Shown one piece after another: positions 15,756 through 28,139 of a DNA stretch of 43,496 nucleotides. Origin of the DNA: Betaproteobacteria bacterium (lineage in GTDB: Bacteria > Pseudomonadota > Gammaproteobacteria > Burkholderiales > WYBJ01); assembly GCA_009377585.1 (NCBI GenBank), contig WHTS01000010.1, positions 47,057-90,552 on the forward strand, in the 5' to 3' direction. The notes under the pieces are model-generated. The model did no database searches. It was not told the DNA's origin and saw only the letters and a program-made list of their open reading frames with translations. Each line of letters opens with the position of its first letter. Position 1 is the stretch's first letter. The position numbers were made by a program, and so were the translations under genes.

Positions 15756-16283
15756 ATGAACGAAGGCAGCGATACGAAATCCGTCGGATTCGACATGCGC
15801 GACTTGCGCAATGCGTTCGGCATGTTCGCGACCGGCGTCACCATCGTGACCACGTGCACGCCCGAGGGCCGTCCGGTCGGGCTCACCTGCAACTCGTTCG
15901 CCTCGGTTTCGCTCCAGCCGCCCCTGGTGCTGTGGAGTCTGTCGCTCTACTCGCCCAATCTGCAGGTTTTCCTGCAGGCGCCCCGCTTCGCGGTCAACAT
16001 CCTGGCCTGCGACCAGTTCGAGCTGTCGCGGCGCTTCTCCTCGCCGGTGCGCGACCGGTTCGAAGGCGTTTCCTGGGCGAGCGGTGAAGGCGGCGTGCCG
16101 CTCATCCCAGGCGTTGCCGCGCACATCGAGTGCCGCAACGAAACGCGCCACTATTCCGGCGATCACGTCATCCTGATCGGCCAGGTGGTCCGCTACGCGT
16201 ATCGCGACGTCGAGCCGCTGATATTCTCCCGTGGCCTGTATCGCTCGCTCGGCGCCTGCCTGACCGGTGACGGCTCCTGCTGA
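15756..16283 (+). CDS. Flavin reductase (two-component monooxygenase partner)
   Basis: 175 residues of the flavin reductase-like (HpaC/DIM6) family, which reduces FMN or FAD with NAD(P)H and passes it by diffusion to an oxygenase. Motifs are FGMFATGVTIVTT, GLTCNSFASVSLQPPLVLW (flavin binding), FAVNILACDQFELSRRFS and HYSGDHVILIGQV near the C-terminus. The ATG begins just before the conserved domain; a longer frame upstream overlaps the oxygenase gene and is not coding. It is the last plus-strand gene of the cluster and ends at a terminal-inverted-repeat element. Confidence 0.88.
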   Translation: MNEGSDTKSVGFDMRDLRNAFGMFATGVTIVTTCTPEGRPVGLTCNSFASVSLQPPLVLWSLSLYSPNLQVFLQAPRFAVNILACDQFELSRRFSSPVRDRFEGVSWASGEGGVPLIPGVAAHIECRNETRHYSGDHVILIGQVVRYAYRDVEPLIFSRGLYRSLGACLTGDGSC

Positions 16284-16291
16284 AGCGGGCC

Positions 16292-16400
16292 AGCCCGGAT
16301 ATTTCAACTGGCTCGCAACTCGACTCGCCGTTCGCCGATGCGAACGTATACGTTCGCGAATTCCCGGCGAACTCCCGTGCCCCGATGAAATATCCGGGCT
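16292..16400. repeat. 109-bp element with perfect 15-bp terminal inverted repeats
   Basis: The ends AGCCCGGATATTTCA (16292-16306) and TGAAATATCCGGGCT (16386-16400) are exact reverse complements. The centre holds a perfect 18-bp palindrome, GCGAACGTATACGTTCGC (16340-16357). A degenerate relative lies at 42409-42482. The right end supplies two bases of the TAG stop of the deacetylase gene. Size and structure fit a non-autonomous mobile or REP-like element; no transposase is nearby. Confidence 0.85.
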
Positions 16401-17298
16401 AGGACGCGGGGCGCGGCGCTGCTTTGGGACGCGGCAGCGCGCGCTCGAACCAGTCGAGGATGCGCTCGCCGGTCCAGAACACGACCCCGGGTCGACTTTG
16501 CAGCGTCTCGAGCACCTGCTCGAAATACTTGATGCGATGAGGCACGCCCGAGATGTACGGATGCACCGCGATCGCCATGATCTTCGGGCGCGTCTTGCCT
16601 TCCTCGTATAAGCGCTCGAACTGGTCCGCACAACGGGAGACGAACTCGGCGGCGGCGTGGTGCTGCACAGGCATCATCGCGATGTCGTTCAGCTCCACCG
16701 TATACGGCATCGCGGCCAGCGGCCCATGGGCCGTGTCGATCCAGACGGGCTCGTCGTCGATCACCCAGTCAGCGATATAGCGCACTCCGGCTTCGGCGAG
16801 GTATTCCGGGGTGTAGAGCGTCTCGGTGAGCCCCGGGCTCAGCCATCCCACGGGACGCTTGCCGCTGAAGCGCTCCAGGATATCGAGCGAGCGGCCGATC
16901 ATGGCCCGCTGATCGGACTCGGAATGGATCGGGCGCTGATCGTAGCTGTGACCCATGAATTCCCATTTGCCCTCGCGCGCGGCTGCGGCGACCTGCGGAT
17001 AGACCTCGCATACGCGCGCATTGCAGGTGAGCGAAGGGACGATGCCGAGCCGATCGAGTGCGGCCTTCATGCGCCAGAACCCGACCCGCATGCCGTACTC
17101 GTGCCACGACCAGTGCGGCACGTCGGGCAGTTGCGTCAACCCCGTCGGCGGCGGCAGCACCTGCCGCGGCATCAGGCGGCCAATGTCCCACACTTCGACG
17201 TTGACGATGATCCATACCGCCACCCGGGCGTTGCCGGGTAACTTCAGCGACGCTCGCTCGACGATGGGCGAATAAGTCAGTCGGTCTATTGGTTTCAT
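16399..17298 (-). CDS. Polysaccharide-deacetylase-fold hydrolase, allantoinase (PuuE)-like
   Basis: 299 residues of the NodB-homology fold in its cyclic-amide branch. Features are VAVWIIVNVEVWD near the N-terminus, PHWSWHEYGMRVGFWRM, EFMGHSYDQRPIH (the histidines expected at the metal centre), GWLSPGLTETLYTPEYL and IAVHPYISGVPHR near the C-terminus. This pattern is shared with PuuE-type allantoinases and related proteins, which open hydantoin-like rings. A role with the neighbouring hydantoinase-type genes is plausible, but it lies on the opposite strand. There is no signal peptide, so it should be cytosolic. The stop codon TAG lies in the right arm of the terminal-inverted-repeat element. 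Confidence 0.82.
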   Translation of the reverse strand: MKPIDRLTYSPIVERASLKLPGNARVAVWIIVNVEVWDIGRLMPRQVLPPPTGLTQLPDVPHWSWHEYGMRVGFWRMKAALDRLGIVPSLTCNARVCEVYPQVAAAAREGKWEFMGHSYDQRPIHSESDQRAMIGRSLDILERFSGKRPVGWLSPGLTETLYTPEYLAEAGVRYIADWVIDDEPVWIDTAHGPLAAMPYTVELNDIAMMPVQHHAAAEFVSRCADQFERLYEEGKTRPKIMAIAVHPYISGVPHRIKYFEQVLETLQSRPGVVFWTGERILDWFERALPRPKAAPRPAS

Positions 17299-17469
17299 TG
17301 CCTGCTCTTTGCGGTCGAATCGAGCCGCAGGCTAGCACGCACGGCTGTTGCAACCAAGCGCTCTTCGCTTGTTCGATGACGAAGCCATGGACATGTTTCG
17401 GCACATGCCCGTTGCCGCAACGGTCGCGAGCCTCTATGCTGGGGCGATCGTCAAGTCGGAGGCCAGAAC

Positions 17470-18324
17470 ATGATTCGAATCGCCGCGGCAATGATGCTGT
17501 TCCTCGCGTCCCCGGTCCTGTATGCACAGAACGCGAAACCCGCCCTCGAGCACATCCGGGACAGCAAGACCATCACGATCGGCTACCGCACCGACGCGTT
17601 GCCGTTTGCGTACGCCGATCAAGCGAAACAACCCGCGGGTTACAGCGTGGAGCTGTGCAAGCGGGTCGCTGCCAGCATCGGACGCCAGATCAAGGTCCAG
17701 CCGCTCGCCATCAAGTGGGTGGCGACGACGTCCCAGAACCGCCTGGAGCTCGTGCGAGAGCGACAGATCGACATGGAGTGCGGCTCGACCACCGCAACGC
17801 TGTCGCGCATGGCGCAGGTCGACTTTTCGAGCCCGATCTTCGTCGACACGACCGGCTTGCTGGTTCGCCGGGCGTCGGGTGTATCCACTTTCGCGGGAGT
17901 GGCGGGAAAGAAGATCGCGGTGGTCGCAGGAACCACCAACCAGAAAGCGCTCGAAACAGCGATGAAGCGCCAGGGCGTGAAGGCGACCGTCGTGGCGATG
18001 AAGAATCGGGAGGAGGCGGTTGCGGCGCTGGAGGCCGGCTCGATCGATGCGTTTGCCGGCGACAAGATTCTGCTCCACGGGCTTGCCCGGAAAGTGAAGG
18101 ATCCGGCTCAGTACGGCGTCATGGAGGAGGACCTCGGCTTCGAGCCGTATGCGATCGCGCTGCCGTATGGGGACGCCGCGATGCAGCTCGCGGTGAACCG
18201 TGCGCTTTCGGAAATCTACACCAGCGGGGCCATTGCCGAGATCTTCCAGGCTGCATTCGGTCCGGATACGAAACCGACGCCCGTCCTGCTCGTCATGTAC
18301 GGGATTGCGTCTTATCCCGAATAG
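17470..18324 (+). CDS. Periplasmic amino-acid-type ABC transporter substrate-binding protein (family 3)
   Basis: 284 residues with a signal peptide (residues 1-19, ending VLYA before QNAK). The mature protein has the SBP family 3 pattern: ITIGYRTDALPFAYAD, GYSVELCKRVAASIG, RQIDMECGSTTATLSRM and GKKIAVVAGTTNQKALE. Such proteins bind polar amino acids or related small compounds for an ABC importer. No permease or ATPase for it is in the window, so it is an orphan or serves a remote transporter. GGAGG lies nine bases before the ATG. It reads away from the deacetylase across a 171-bp divergent gap and is followed by a strong terminator. Confidence 0.87.
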   Translation: MIRIAAAMMLFLASPVLYAQNAKPALEHIRDSKTITIGYRTDALPFAYADQAKQPAGYSVELCKRVAASIGRQIKVQPLAIKWVATTSQNRLELVRERQIDMECGSTTATLSRMAQVDFSSPIFVDTTGLLVRRASGVSTFAGVAGKKIAVVAGTTNQKALETAMKRQGVKATVVAMKNREEAVAALEAGSIDAFAGDKILLHGLARKVKDPAQYGVMEEDLGFEPYAIALPYGDAAMQLAVNRALSEIYTSGAIAEIFQAAFGPDTKPTPVLLVMYGIASYPE

Positions 18325-18382
18325 CCGGAGAGTAGCCTGCAACGTCGTGCCTCGCGTGCGGCCATCGTCTGCCAGTCTATCG

Positions 18383-18411
18383 AAAAAAGCCCCGCATCCC
18401 GGGGCTTTTTT
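18383..18411. terminator. Bidirectional Rho-independent terminator
   Basis: Six A residues, the stem GCCCCG/CGGGGC with a short loop, then six T residues. The A and T tracts make it functional in both directions. It lies 59 bp after the binding-protein gene (plus) and 45 bp after pckG (minus), serving both convergent transcripts. Confidence 0.9.
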
Positions 18412-18455
18412 GTGGCGTAGCTGGCGCATTCAGTGCCGCGAGCGGGCACTCAGTG

Positions 18456-20294
18456 CTACAAGCTCAAGCTGAACAACTCGCGCTTGAGCACGAACTGGCG
18501 CGGGAGGCGCGACTTGAGCTTCTCGAACAGCTCGCCGTGCGCATCCAGCTCCTCTTGCCAGACCTTCGTATCCACGCTCATCAGCTCGTTGAACTGCGCG
18601 CGGCTGACGGCCTCCAGCCCCTTCCACTCGATGTCCTCGTAGCGCGGCATCCAGCCAAGCCGGCTTTCCTTCGCTCCCACCTTGCCGTTGACCCGCTCGA
18701 CGATCCACTTCAGCACGCGCATGTTCTCGCCGAAGCCTGGCCACAGAAACTTGCCGCTCTCGTCCAGGCGGAACCAGTTGACGCCGAAGACCTTGGGCGG
18801 GTTCTCCACCACGCGGCCCATGCGCAGCCAGTGATTGAAGTAGTCGCCCATGTGGTAGCCGCAGAACGGCAGCATGGCAAACGGGTCGCGGCGCACGACG
18901 CCCACCTTGCCGGTGGATGCTGCCGTGGTTTCCGAGCCCATGGTCGCGGCCATGTACACCCCGTAGTCCCAGTTGAACGCTTCGACCACGAGAGGCACGC
19001 CGATACTGCGCCGTCCACCGAAAATGAACGCACTGATCGGCACCCCATCCGGATTTTCCCATTCCGAGTCGATCGACGGACACTGCCCTGCCGGGACGGT
19101 GAAGCGCGCATTCGCATGCGCAGCAGGACGGCCGCTATCCGGCGTCCATTCCTTGCCCAGCCAGTCGATCAGGCGCGCCGGCGGCTGTTTGGTCATGCCC
19201 TCCCACCATACGTCGCCTTCGGGCGTCAACGCCACGTTGGTGAAAATGACGTTGGCCTTGAGCGTGTCCATCGCGTTCGCGTTGGTGCTGTAGGAGGTCC
19301 CCGGCGCCACGCCGAAGAAACCGGCTTCGGGATTGATCGCGTAGAAGCGCCCGTCCTTGCCGGGCTTGATCCAGGCGATGTCTTCACCGACCGTGGTCGT
19401 CTTCCAGCCCTCGAACGCCTTGGGTGGAATCAGCATCGCCAGGTTGGTCTTGCCGCAGGCGCTCGGGAACGCCGCCGCGACATAGGTCTTCTCGCCTTGC
19501 GGAGACTGCAGGCCGAGGATGAGCATGTGCTCGGCGAGCCAGCCCTGCTCCTTCGCCAGCACGGAGGCGATGCGCAACGCAAAGCATTTCTTGCCGAGCA
19601 ACGCATTGCCGCCATAACCGGAGCCGAATGACCAGATCGATTTCTCTTCCGGAAACTGGACGATGTACTTCTCCGGATTGTTCGGCCAGATATCGTCCTT
19701 CTCGCCCGACTTGAGCGGCCGGCCTACCGAGTGCAGCGCCGGCACGAACTCGCCCTTGTCGCCGAGCACGTCCCAGACGGCGCGCCCCATGCGGGTCATG
19801 ATGCGCATATTCACCACGACGTAGGGCGAATCAGTGATCTCGATGCCGATATGCGCGATGTGCGAGCCGAGCGGGCCCATCGAGAAGGGAACGACGTACA
19901 TCGTGCGCCCGCGCATGCAGCCATCGAAGAGCTTGCCGAGCTTCGCCTTCATCTGCGCCGGATCGATCCAGTTGTTGTTCGGCCCGGCATCTTCGCGGTT
20001 GCGGCTGCAGACGAAAGTTCGATCCTCCATTCGGGCGACATCCGAGGGATGGGAGCGCGCCAGATAGCTGTTGGGCCGCAGCTTCGGATCGAGCTTGATG
20101 AGGACACCGGAGGCGACCATCTGGCTGCACAGCCGCGAGTTTTCGTCTTCGCTTCCGTCCACGAAATGAACGTCGTCGGGCTTGCACAACGCCACCATGT
20201 CACCGATCCATGCCCGCGCCTTGGCGTTGACGACATAGTCCGGGAAGCTGACGATTTCTGTGGCGACATGAGCAGCCGCGGTTTTTGGGGTCAT
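18456..20294 (-). CDS. pckG: Phosphoenolpyruvate carboxykinase (GTP)
   Basis: 612 residues, full length for the GTP-dependent family. It converts oxaloacetate and GTP to PEP, CO2 and GDP in gluconeogenesis. Motifs are [20 protein letters not shown] (substrate region), [32 protein letters not shown] (P-loop with reactive C280), and later [14 protein letters not shown] and [12 protein letters not shown]. The ATG is preceded by GGAG at seven bases. The upstream gap contains only a weak TAAAAT -10-like box (minus strand, 20340-20345). It is monocistronic, ending at the shared terminator. Confidence 0.95.
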   Translation of the reverse strand: MTPKTAAAHVATEIVSFPDYVVNAKARAWIGDMVALCKPDDVHFVDGSEDENSRLCSQMVASGVLIKLDPKLRPNSYLARSHPSDVARMEDRTFVCSRNREDAGPNNNWIDPAQMKAKLGKLFDGCMRGRTMYVVPFSMGPLGSHIAHIGIEITDSPYVVVNMRIMTRMGRAVWDVLGDKGEFVPALHSVGRPLKSGEKDDIWPNNPEKYIVQFPEEKSIWSFGSGYGGNALLGKKCFALRIASVLAKEQGWLAEHMLILGLQSPQGEKTYVAAAFPSACGKTNLAMLIPPKAFEGWKTTTVGEDIAWIKPGKDGRFYAINPEAGFFGVAPGTSYSTNANAMDTLKANVIFTNVALTPEGDVWWEGMTKQPPARLIDWLGKEWTPDSGRPAAHANARFTVPAGQCPSIDSEWENPDGVPISAFIFGGRRSIGVPLVVEAFNWDYGVYMAATMGSETTAASTGKVGVVRRDPFAMLPFCGYHMGDYFNHWLRMGRVVENPPKVFGVNWFRLDESGKFLWPGFGENMRVLKWIVERVNGKVGAKESRLGWMPRYEDIEWKGLEAVSRAQFNELMSVDTKVWQEELDAHGELFEKLKSRLPRQFVLKRELFSLSL

Positions 20295-20661
20295 GAAACG
20301 TCTCCGGATGCGGAAAGTTCTTGCGTTGGCTGAAATAGAATTTTACACCCATCGGCATGCAAAACCAGTGCCGTGATTCACATGTCATTTCAGGGCGTTA
20401 GTGCGATGTTTTGATGTGTGCAAAATGCATTTCCCGGGCAGGGGGTGTGCCGCGGCAAAATCCGGAGTCCATTCAATGGTCCTGCTGGCTTGACAACCGC
20501 AGAGCTCCTCGAAGCCACGGCAGCGCCGTTGTTAGATGGGGCGATTGTGCCGGTGGGTGGAAAAGAAATTAAGCACCGTTCGTGCCCGCACTTCCCTGCG
20601 CGTGCACAAGCTCATACGCCCGAATACGGCGCGCTGGCAGGGCATCCCTCCAGCGCGAAAA
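20295..20661. other. Intergenic region between pckG and hpt, no gene recognised
   Basis: 367 bp. It includes the ribosome site and a weak -10-like TAAAAT for pckG and lies downstream of hpt. It is less GC-rich near pckG. A 115-codon open frame at 20418-20765 shows no family similarity and runs antisense into hpt, so it is not called. No terminator hairpin with a T-run was seen after hpt. Confidence 0.6.
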
Positions 20662-21219
20662 TCAAAGCCGGTTCGACTCGCTCAGGGCATAGATCTCGGG
20701 CAGGTTGCGCCAGGCGCCGTGAACGTCCATGCCGAAGCCGAACACGTATCGATTCGGCAACGTGATGCCGACGAAATCCGCCGCGATCGGCTTGCTGCGC
20801 CCGATCGACTTGTCCGCGAACACGGCGCAATGGACATCCTTCGCCCCCTCGGCCACCAGCCCGTCTCGGATCGCGGCCAGCGTGATGCCTTCGTCCAGGA
20901 TGTCGTCGAGCACGAGCACGGTGCGGCCCTGAACCGGTATGCGCGGGCGAACCTTCCATTCCAGGCTTCCGCCGCGGGTGGTATCGCCGTAGCGCGTCAC
21001 GTGGACATAGTCGAGCTCCAGCGGGAACGCGAGCAGCGGCAGCAGATGCCCGCTGAATACGACCGCACCGCCCATGACCGTCAGCACCAGCGGCGTGCGA
21101 TCCGCAATGCGTGCCGCGATCTCGCCAGCAAGGCGCTGCAGGGTGGCGTCGATCTCGGCTGCGCGCACAAGCCGCTCGGCCGAATGCAGTATCCGCCAGG
21201 CTTCATCGGGACTCAGCAT
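20662..21219 (-). CDS. hpt: Hypoxanthine(-guanine) phosphoribosyltransferase
   Basis: 185 residues from the ATG at 21219. It salvages hypoxanthine and/or guanine with PRPP to IMP or GMP. The type I PRTase PRPP loop is VLVLDDILDEGITLAAI, the flexible loop region HVTRYGDTTRGG, the PPi loop VMGGAVVFSGHL, and the base-recognition segment ITLPNRYVFGFGMD. The ATG lies four bases after the ligA stop, so the two are translationally coupled; an in-frame ATG 39 bp upstream would lie inside ligA and is less likely. It is the last gene of smc-zipA-ligA-hpt. Confidence 0.9.
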   Translation of the reverse strand: MLSPDEAWRILHSAERLVRAAEIDATLQRLAGEIAARIADRTPLVLTVMGGAVVFSGHLLPLLAFPLELDYVHVTRYGDTTRGGSLEWKVRPRIPVQGRTVLVLDDILDEGITLAAIRDGLVAEGAKDVHCAVFADKSIGRSKPIAADFVGITLPNRYVFGFGMDVHGAWRNLPEIYALSESNRL

Positions 21220-21223
21220 GCCC

Positions 21224-24429
<3,206 letters not shown>

Positions 24430-24451
24430 GGCGAAGAGTCCTGTCGAAGGA

Positions 24452-27400
24452 TCAGGCTGCTTGTTTCTCGGTGAGCTTCAGAGCCTCTTCGATGTCGACC
24501 GCGACGACGCGAGATACTCCCAGCTCCTGCATGGTAACCCCGATCAGCTGCTCGGCGATCTCCATCGTGAGCTTGTTGTGACTGATGAACATGAACTGGG
24601 TTTCCGCCGCCATCTTCCTCACCAGGGCGCAGAAGCGCAGCGTATTCGAATCGTCCAGCGGCGCGTCCACTTCGTCCAGGAGGCAGAACGGCGCCGGGTT
24701 GAGCTGGAACATCGAGAAGATGAGCGCCAGCGCGGTCAGCGCCTTTTCGCCGCCCGAAAGCAAATGGATCGAGCTGTTGCGCTTGCCCGGGGGCTGCGCG
24801 ATCACCTGGATGCCGGCATCCAGGATCTCGTCGCCGGTAAGGACCAGCTTGGCATTGCCGCCGCCGAACAGCGACGGGAACATCTCGCCGAAATGCCGGT
24901 TCACGGCTTCGAACGTGGCCGCGAGCAGCTCGCGCGTCTCGCGATCGATGCGCCGGATCGCGTTCTCCAGGGTATCGAGCGCCTGCTCCAGATCGGCCGA
25001 CTGGGTGTCGAGGTAGATCTTGCGCTCGCGCGCGGCCGTGAGCTCTTCCAGGGCGGCCAGGTTGACCGCGCCGAGCGCGGCGATCTCTTCGTTCAGGCGC
25101 ACGATGTCGGCGTTCAGATGGCTCGAGCGCACGCCCTTCTCCAGCTGCGCGCGCAATGCGCCCTGGTCGGCGCCGGCTTCGGCCAGCTGTCCCTCGAATT
25201 GCTCCTCGGTCAGTCGCGCCTCCTGCGCCTTCAGGCGCAGGTCGTTGGTCTTGTCGCGCAACGGATTCAAGCGTTGCTCTGCGCCGAGGCGCTCCTGCTC
25301 GATCTGGCGCAGCTCGTTCTCCAGCCCCTGCTGCGCATCGCGCACCTGCGCGAGCGCCTGCTCGCGCTCGCTGCGCACGCTCAATGCGCCTTGCAGTTCG
25401 CCGACCAGCGGGGCCTCGTCGAAGCGCGCCTGATCGGCTTCGAGCTCGGCGCGCTGCTGCTGCAGGCGCGCGCGCTGCTGCGCGAGATTTTGCAGCGTCG
25501 CCTGCAGATCTTCGATACGCTGGGCACAGGTTCGCTGCGTGAACTGCGCAGCCTGCGACTCCTTTTCTGCCTCCTGCAGCGCTTGTCGTTGCGCCGCGAC
25601 TTCCTGCTCGCACAGGCGATACGCCGCTTCGGCTTCCTGCATGCGCTGCGTGAGCTCGGCGCGCACCGCTTCCAGGCGTGACAGCTCGGCTTGAGCCGCG
25701 CTGCGATGCTCGCTTTCCTGTCCGCCCTGGGTGCCGATCTCGGCCACCTCGGCCTCGATCTGTGCCCCGCGCTGGGTGGTGCGATCGGCCTGTTCCGACA
25801 GGCGCAGAATTTCCAGCTCGAGCCCGTGCGCGCGCTCCTGCGCGGTGTCGATCTCGAAGCGCAGCGATGCGATGCGGTTGCGCAGCGCGGCCAGCGCCTG
25901 CTCGCGCTCGTCGGCGCTGCGCCGCCGGTCGTTCAGCACCGCCTGCTCGGCTTCGATCTGCGTGCCGATGTCGTCGATCTCGCGCTGGCGCGACATCACC
26001 CCGTGCAGCTCGTTGTCCGGCGCATGGAAACTCACGCTGTGGCGGGTGAAGACGTGACCTTCGCGCGTGACCAGGATCGCCCCTGCCGGCGCCTGATGAC
26101 GCAGCTCCAGCGCCGCTTCGGCCGATTCGGCGACATAGACGGTGCCGAGCCATTCCGGAACGACCGCCGCCACGGCGGCGTCGAGACAGCGCACGAAGGC
26201 AAGCAGCGGCTGCAATCCCTGCCACGGTTCCAGACGCGGCGCCTCGGCGCCGTTCTCGGCGCTGAAAATCGCCAGCTTGGCAGGCGGACTTTCGCGCCAC
26301 CACGATTGGCCGGGCTCCATGCGCTCGACCGCGACGGCGTTCAGGCGCTCTTCCAGCACCGCTTCGAGCGCGTCTTCCCAGCCCTGCTCGATGCGCAAAG
26401 ATTGCCACAGTCGGCGGTGGCCTTCGAGCCCATGCTGTTCGAGCCAGGCCTTGATGTGTTCGCCGCGCGCAAGCCTGGCCTGCAACGCCGCGAGCGCCGA
26501 GCGGCGCGCGTCCAGGGCCGTAACACGGCTGGCGGTAGTCTCGGCCGACTGCTGTGCTTCGCGGGTTGTCTGCTCGCGACCCGGTAATTCGGCCTCGTCG
26601 CGCTCCAGTGCTGCGCGCAGCTGCTGCAGCTCGCGATCGACCTCGGTCGACTCGGCGCGCAGGCCGGATAAAACGGCGCCGTCCGGCGCGACCAGGGCCG
26701 CGTGCTCCTGCTGCAGGCGAGCGCTGCGGCCTTCCAGCTGCTGCAGCAGCTTGTCGGCGTGCTCGCGACGGGTGGCCTGAACCTGCCGTTCCTGTTCGCA
26801 GCGCGCGAGCTCGTCGCGTGCGCCGCGCACGGATTCCTGGGTGTCGCGGAATCTCGCCTCTGCAACCGGCAGGCGTTCTGCCTCGGCCGCCACGCGTGCG
26901 GCCAGCCCGTGCGAGTGCTCGTCGGCTTGCGTGAGCTGCGCGCGCCAGTCTTCGCAGCTCGCCTCGGACTGCGCGAGCTGCGCCTCGCACTGCTGCAGAT
27001 CGGCATCGACCTGCGTGAGCTGCGCTTGCACACGAGCGCGGCTGTCGCGCAGGAACTGCAGTTGCTGCTCCAGCCGTGCGACTTCCGATCCCGCCTGGAA
27101 GAACTCCCCCTGGGCCTTCGATACCCGGTCGTTGGCCGCGTAGAACTCGACCCGCAGCGACTCGGAGCGCTTCTGCGCGTCGGCCAAGCGCGCGTTCTCC
27201 GCTTCGGTCTCGACCAGGATGCGCTCCAGCTCGCGCGCGAGCCGAGCGCCCTGGGCCTGCGCCTCCTGCTTGCGCACGAACCACATGAGCTGGTGCGTAT
27301 TGCTCAGGGCGTCCTGCAGGCTGCGATACTTCGCCGCCACCTCGGCCTGGTCCTGCAGTTTCTCCAGCTGCTTGCCGAGCTCTTCGCGAATGTCGGTCAC

Positions 27401-27979
27401 CCGCTGCAGGTTGTCGCGCGTATCGCCGATGCGAAGCTCGGTCTCGCGCCGGCGCTCGCGATACTTCGACACGCCGGCGGCTTCTTCCAGGAACACCCGC
27501 AGCTCTTCCGGCTTGGCCTCGATGATCTGCGAGATCATGCCCTGCTCGATGATGCCGTAGGCGCGCGCCCCGACGCCCGTGCCGAGAAAGAGATCGGCCA
27601 CATCGCGCCGGCGCACGTGGATACCGTTGATGTAGTACTCGGAAGCCCCTTCGCGCTCGAGCACGCGCTTGATCGCGATCTCGGCGTAGGCCGACCATTC
27701 GCCCGCGGCCTTGCCGAGGCTGTTGTCGAAGATGAGCTCGACCGAGGCGCGATGGCCGGGCTTGCGCTCGCCCGCGCCGTTGAAGATCACGTCCTGCATG
27801 GTTTCGCCGCGCAGGTGCCGGGCCGAGCTTTCGCCGAGCACCCAGCGCACGGCGTCGATCACGTTCGATTTGCCGCAGCCGTTGGGACCGACCACGCCGA
27901 CGATCTGGCCTGGAATCGGAATGTGCGTCGGGTCGACGAACGATTTGAACCCGGCGAGCTTGATTTCCTTGAGGCGCAA
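24452..27979 (-). CDS. smc: Chromosome segregation ATPase SMC
   Basis: 1175 residues from the TTG at 27979, normal for bacterial SMC. It forms a V-shaped dimer that organises chromosomes with ScpA/ScpB. The N-terminal head has the Walker A GPNGCGKSN (31-39). Two long Gln/Glu/Arg/Ala-rich coiled-coil arms flank a hinge near the middle. The C-terminal head has the signature LLSGGEKALTALAL and Walker B CLLDEVDAPLDD. The family start is M-R-L-K-E-I-K-L-A-G-F-K-S-F, which fits the TTG exactly; an upstream ATG (28030) would add an unconserved tail. No strong ribosome site is visible. It is the first gene of smc-zipA-ligA-hpt. Confidence 0.93.
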   Translation of the reverse strand: MRLKEIKLAGFKSFVDPTHIPIPGQIVGVVGPNGCGKSNVIDAVRWVLGESSARHLRGETMQDVIFNGAGERKPGHRASVELIFDNSLGKAAGEWSAYAEIAIKRVLEREGASEYYINGIHVRRRDVADLFLGTGVGARAYGIIEQGMISQIIEAKPEELRVFLEEAAGVSKYRERRRETELRIGDTRDNLQRVTDIREELGKQLEKLQDQAEVAAKYRSLQDALSNTHQLMWFVRKQEAQAQGARLARELERILVETEAENARLADAQKRSESLRVEFYAANDRVSKAQGEFFQAGSEVARLEQQLQFLRDSRARVQAQLTQVDADLQQCEAQLAQSEASCEDWRAQLTQADEHSHGLAARVAAEAERLPVAEARFRDTQESVRGARDELARCEQERQVQATRREHADKLLQQLEGRSARLQQEHAALVAPDGAVLSGLRAESTEVDRELQQLRAALERDEAELPGREQTTREAQQSAETTASRVTALDARRSALAALQARLARGEHIKAWLEQHGLEGHRRLWQSLRIEQGWEDALEAVLEERLNAVAVERMEPGQSWWRESPPAKLAIFSAENGAEAPRLEPWQGLQPLLAFVRCLDAAVAAVVPEWLGTVYVAESAEAALELRHQAPAGAILVTREGHVFTRHSVSFHAPDNELHGVMSRQREIDDIGTQIEAEQAVLNDRRRSADEREQALAALRNRIASLRFEIDTAQERAHGLELEILRLSEQADRTTQRGAQIEAEVAEIGTQGGQESEHRSAAQAELSRLEAVRAELTQRMQEAEAAYRLCEQEVAAQRQALQEAEKESQAAQFTQRTCAQRIEDLQATLQNLAQQRARLQQQRAELEADQARFDEAPLVGELQGALSVRSEREQALAQVRDAQQGLENELRQIEQERLGAEQRLNPLRDKTNDLRLKAQEARLTEEQFEGQLAEAGADQGALRAQLEKGVRSSHLNADIVRLNEEIAALGAVNLAALEELTAARERKIYLDTQSADLEQALDTLENAIRRIDRETRELLAATFEAVNRHFGEMFPSLFGGGNAKLVLTGDEILDAGIQVIAQPPGKRNSSIHLLSGGEKALTALALIFSMFQLNPAPFCLLDEVDAPLDDSNTLRFCALVRKMAAETQFMFISHNKLTMEIAEQLIGVTMQELGVSRVVAVDIEEALKLTEKQAA

Positions 27980-27996
27980 GTGCGTGCTTCTGGACT

Positions 27997-28002
27997 TATA
28001 AT
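27997..28002 (+). promoter_or_regulatory. TATAAT -10 box in the smc/queF divergent gap
   Basis: A consensus TATAAT faces queF and gives a leader of about 130 nt. The centre TTATAA is self-complementary, so the same site may also act as a -10 for smc, giving that gene a very short leader. No convincing -35 was found on either side. Confidence 0.4.
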
Positions 28003-28139
28003 GGCGCGGTTGTGGAGCTCGCCCGCGCATGAGCTTTGGCGCATGTATTTTCACCATGGCCAAAGCGGCGGCGCAAAGCAGCGACGTTGAGCGAGGGCGA
28101 TTTTAACCGATTTGGTTCGCGTGTTAACCCCGAACATTC

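Noticed and set aside
20418-20765. Small open frame in the pckG-hpt gap
   Set aside because: No similarity or ribosome site, and it runs antisense into hpt.
26702-28090. Plus-strand frame opposite the 5' half of smc
   Set aside because: Leu/Arg-rich mirror of a coiled-coil gene, with no motif.
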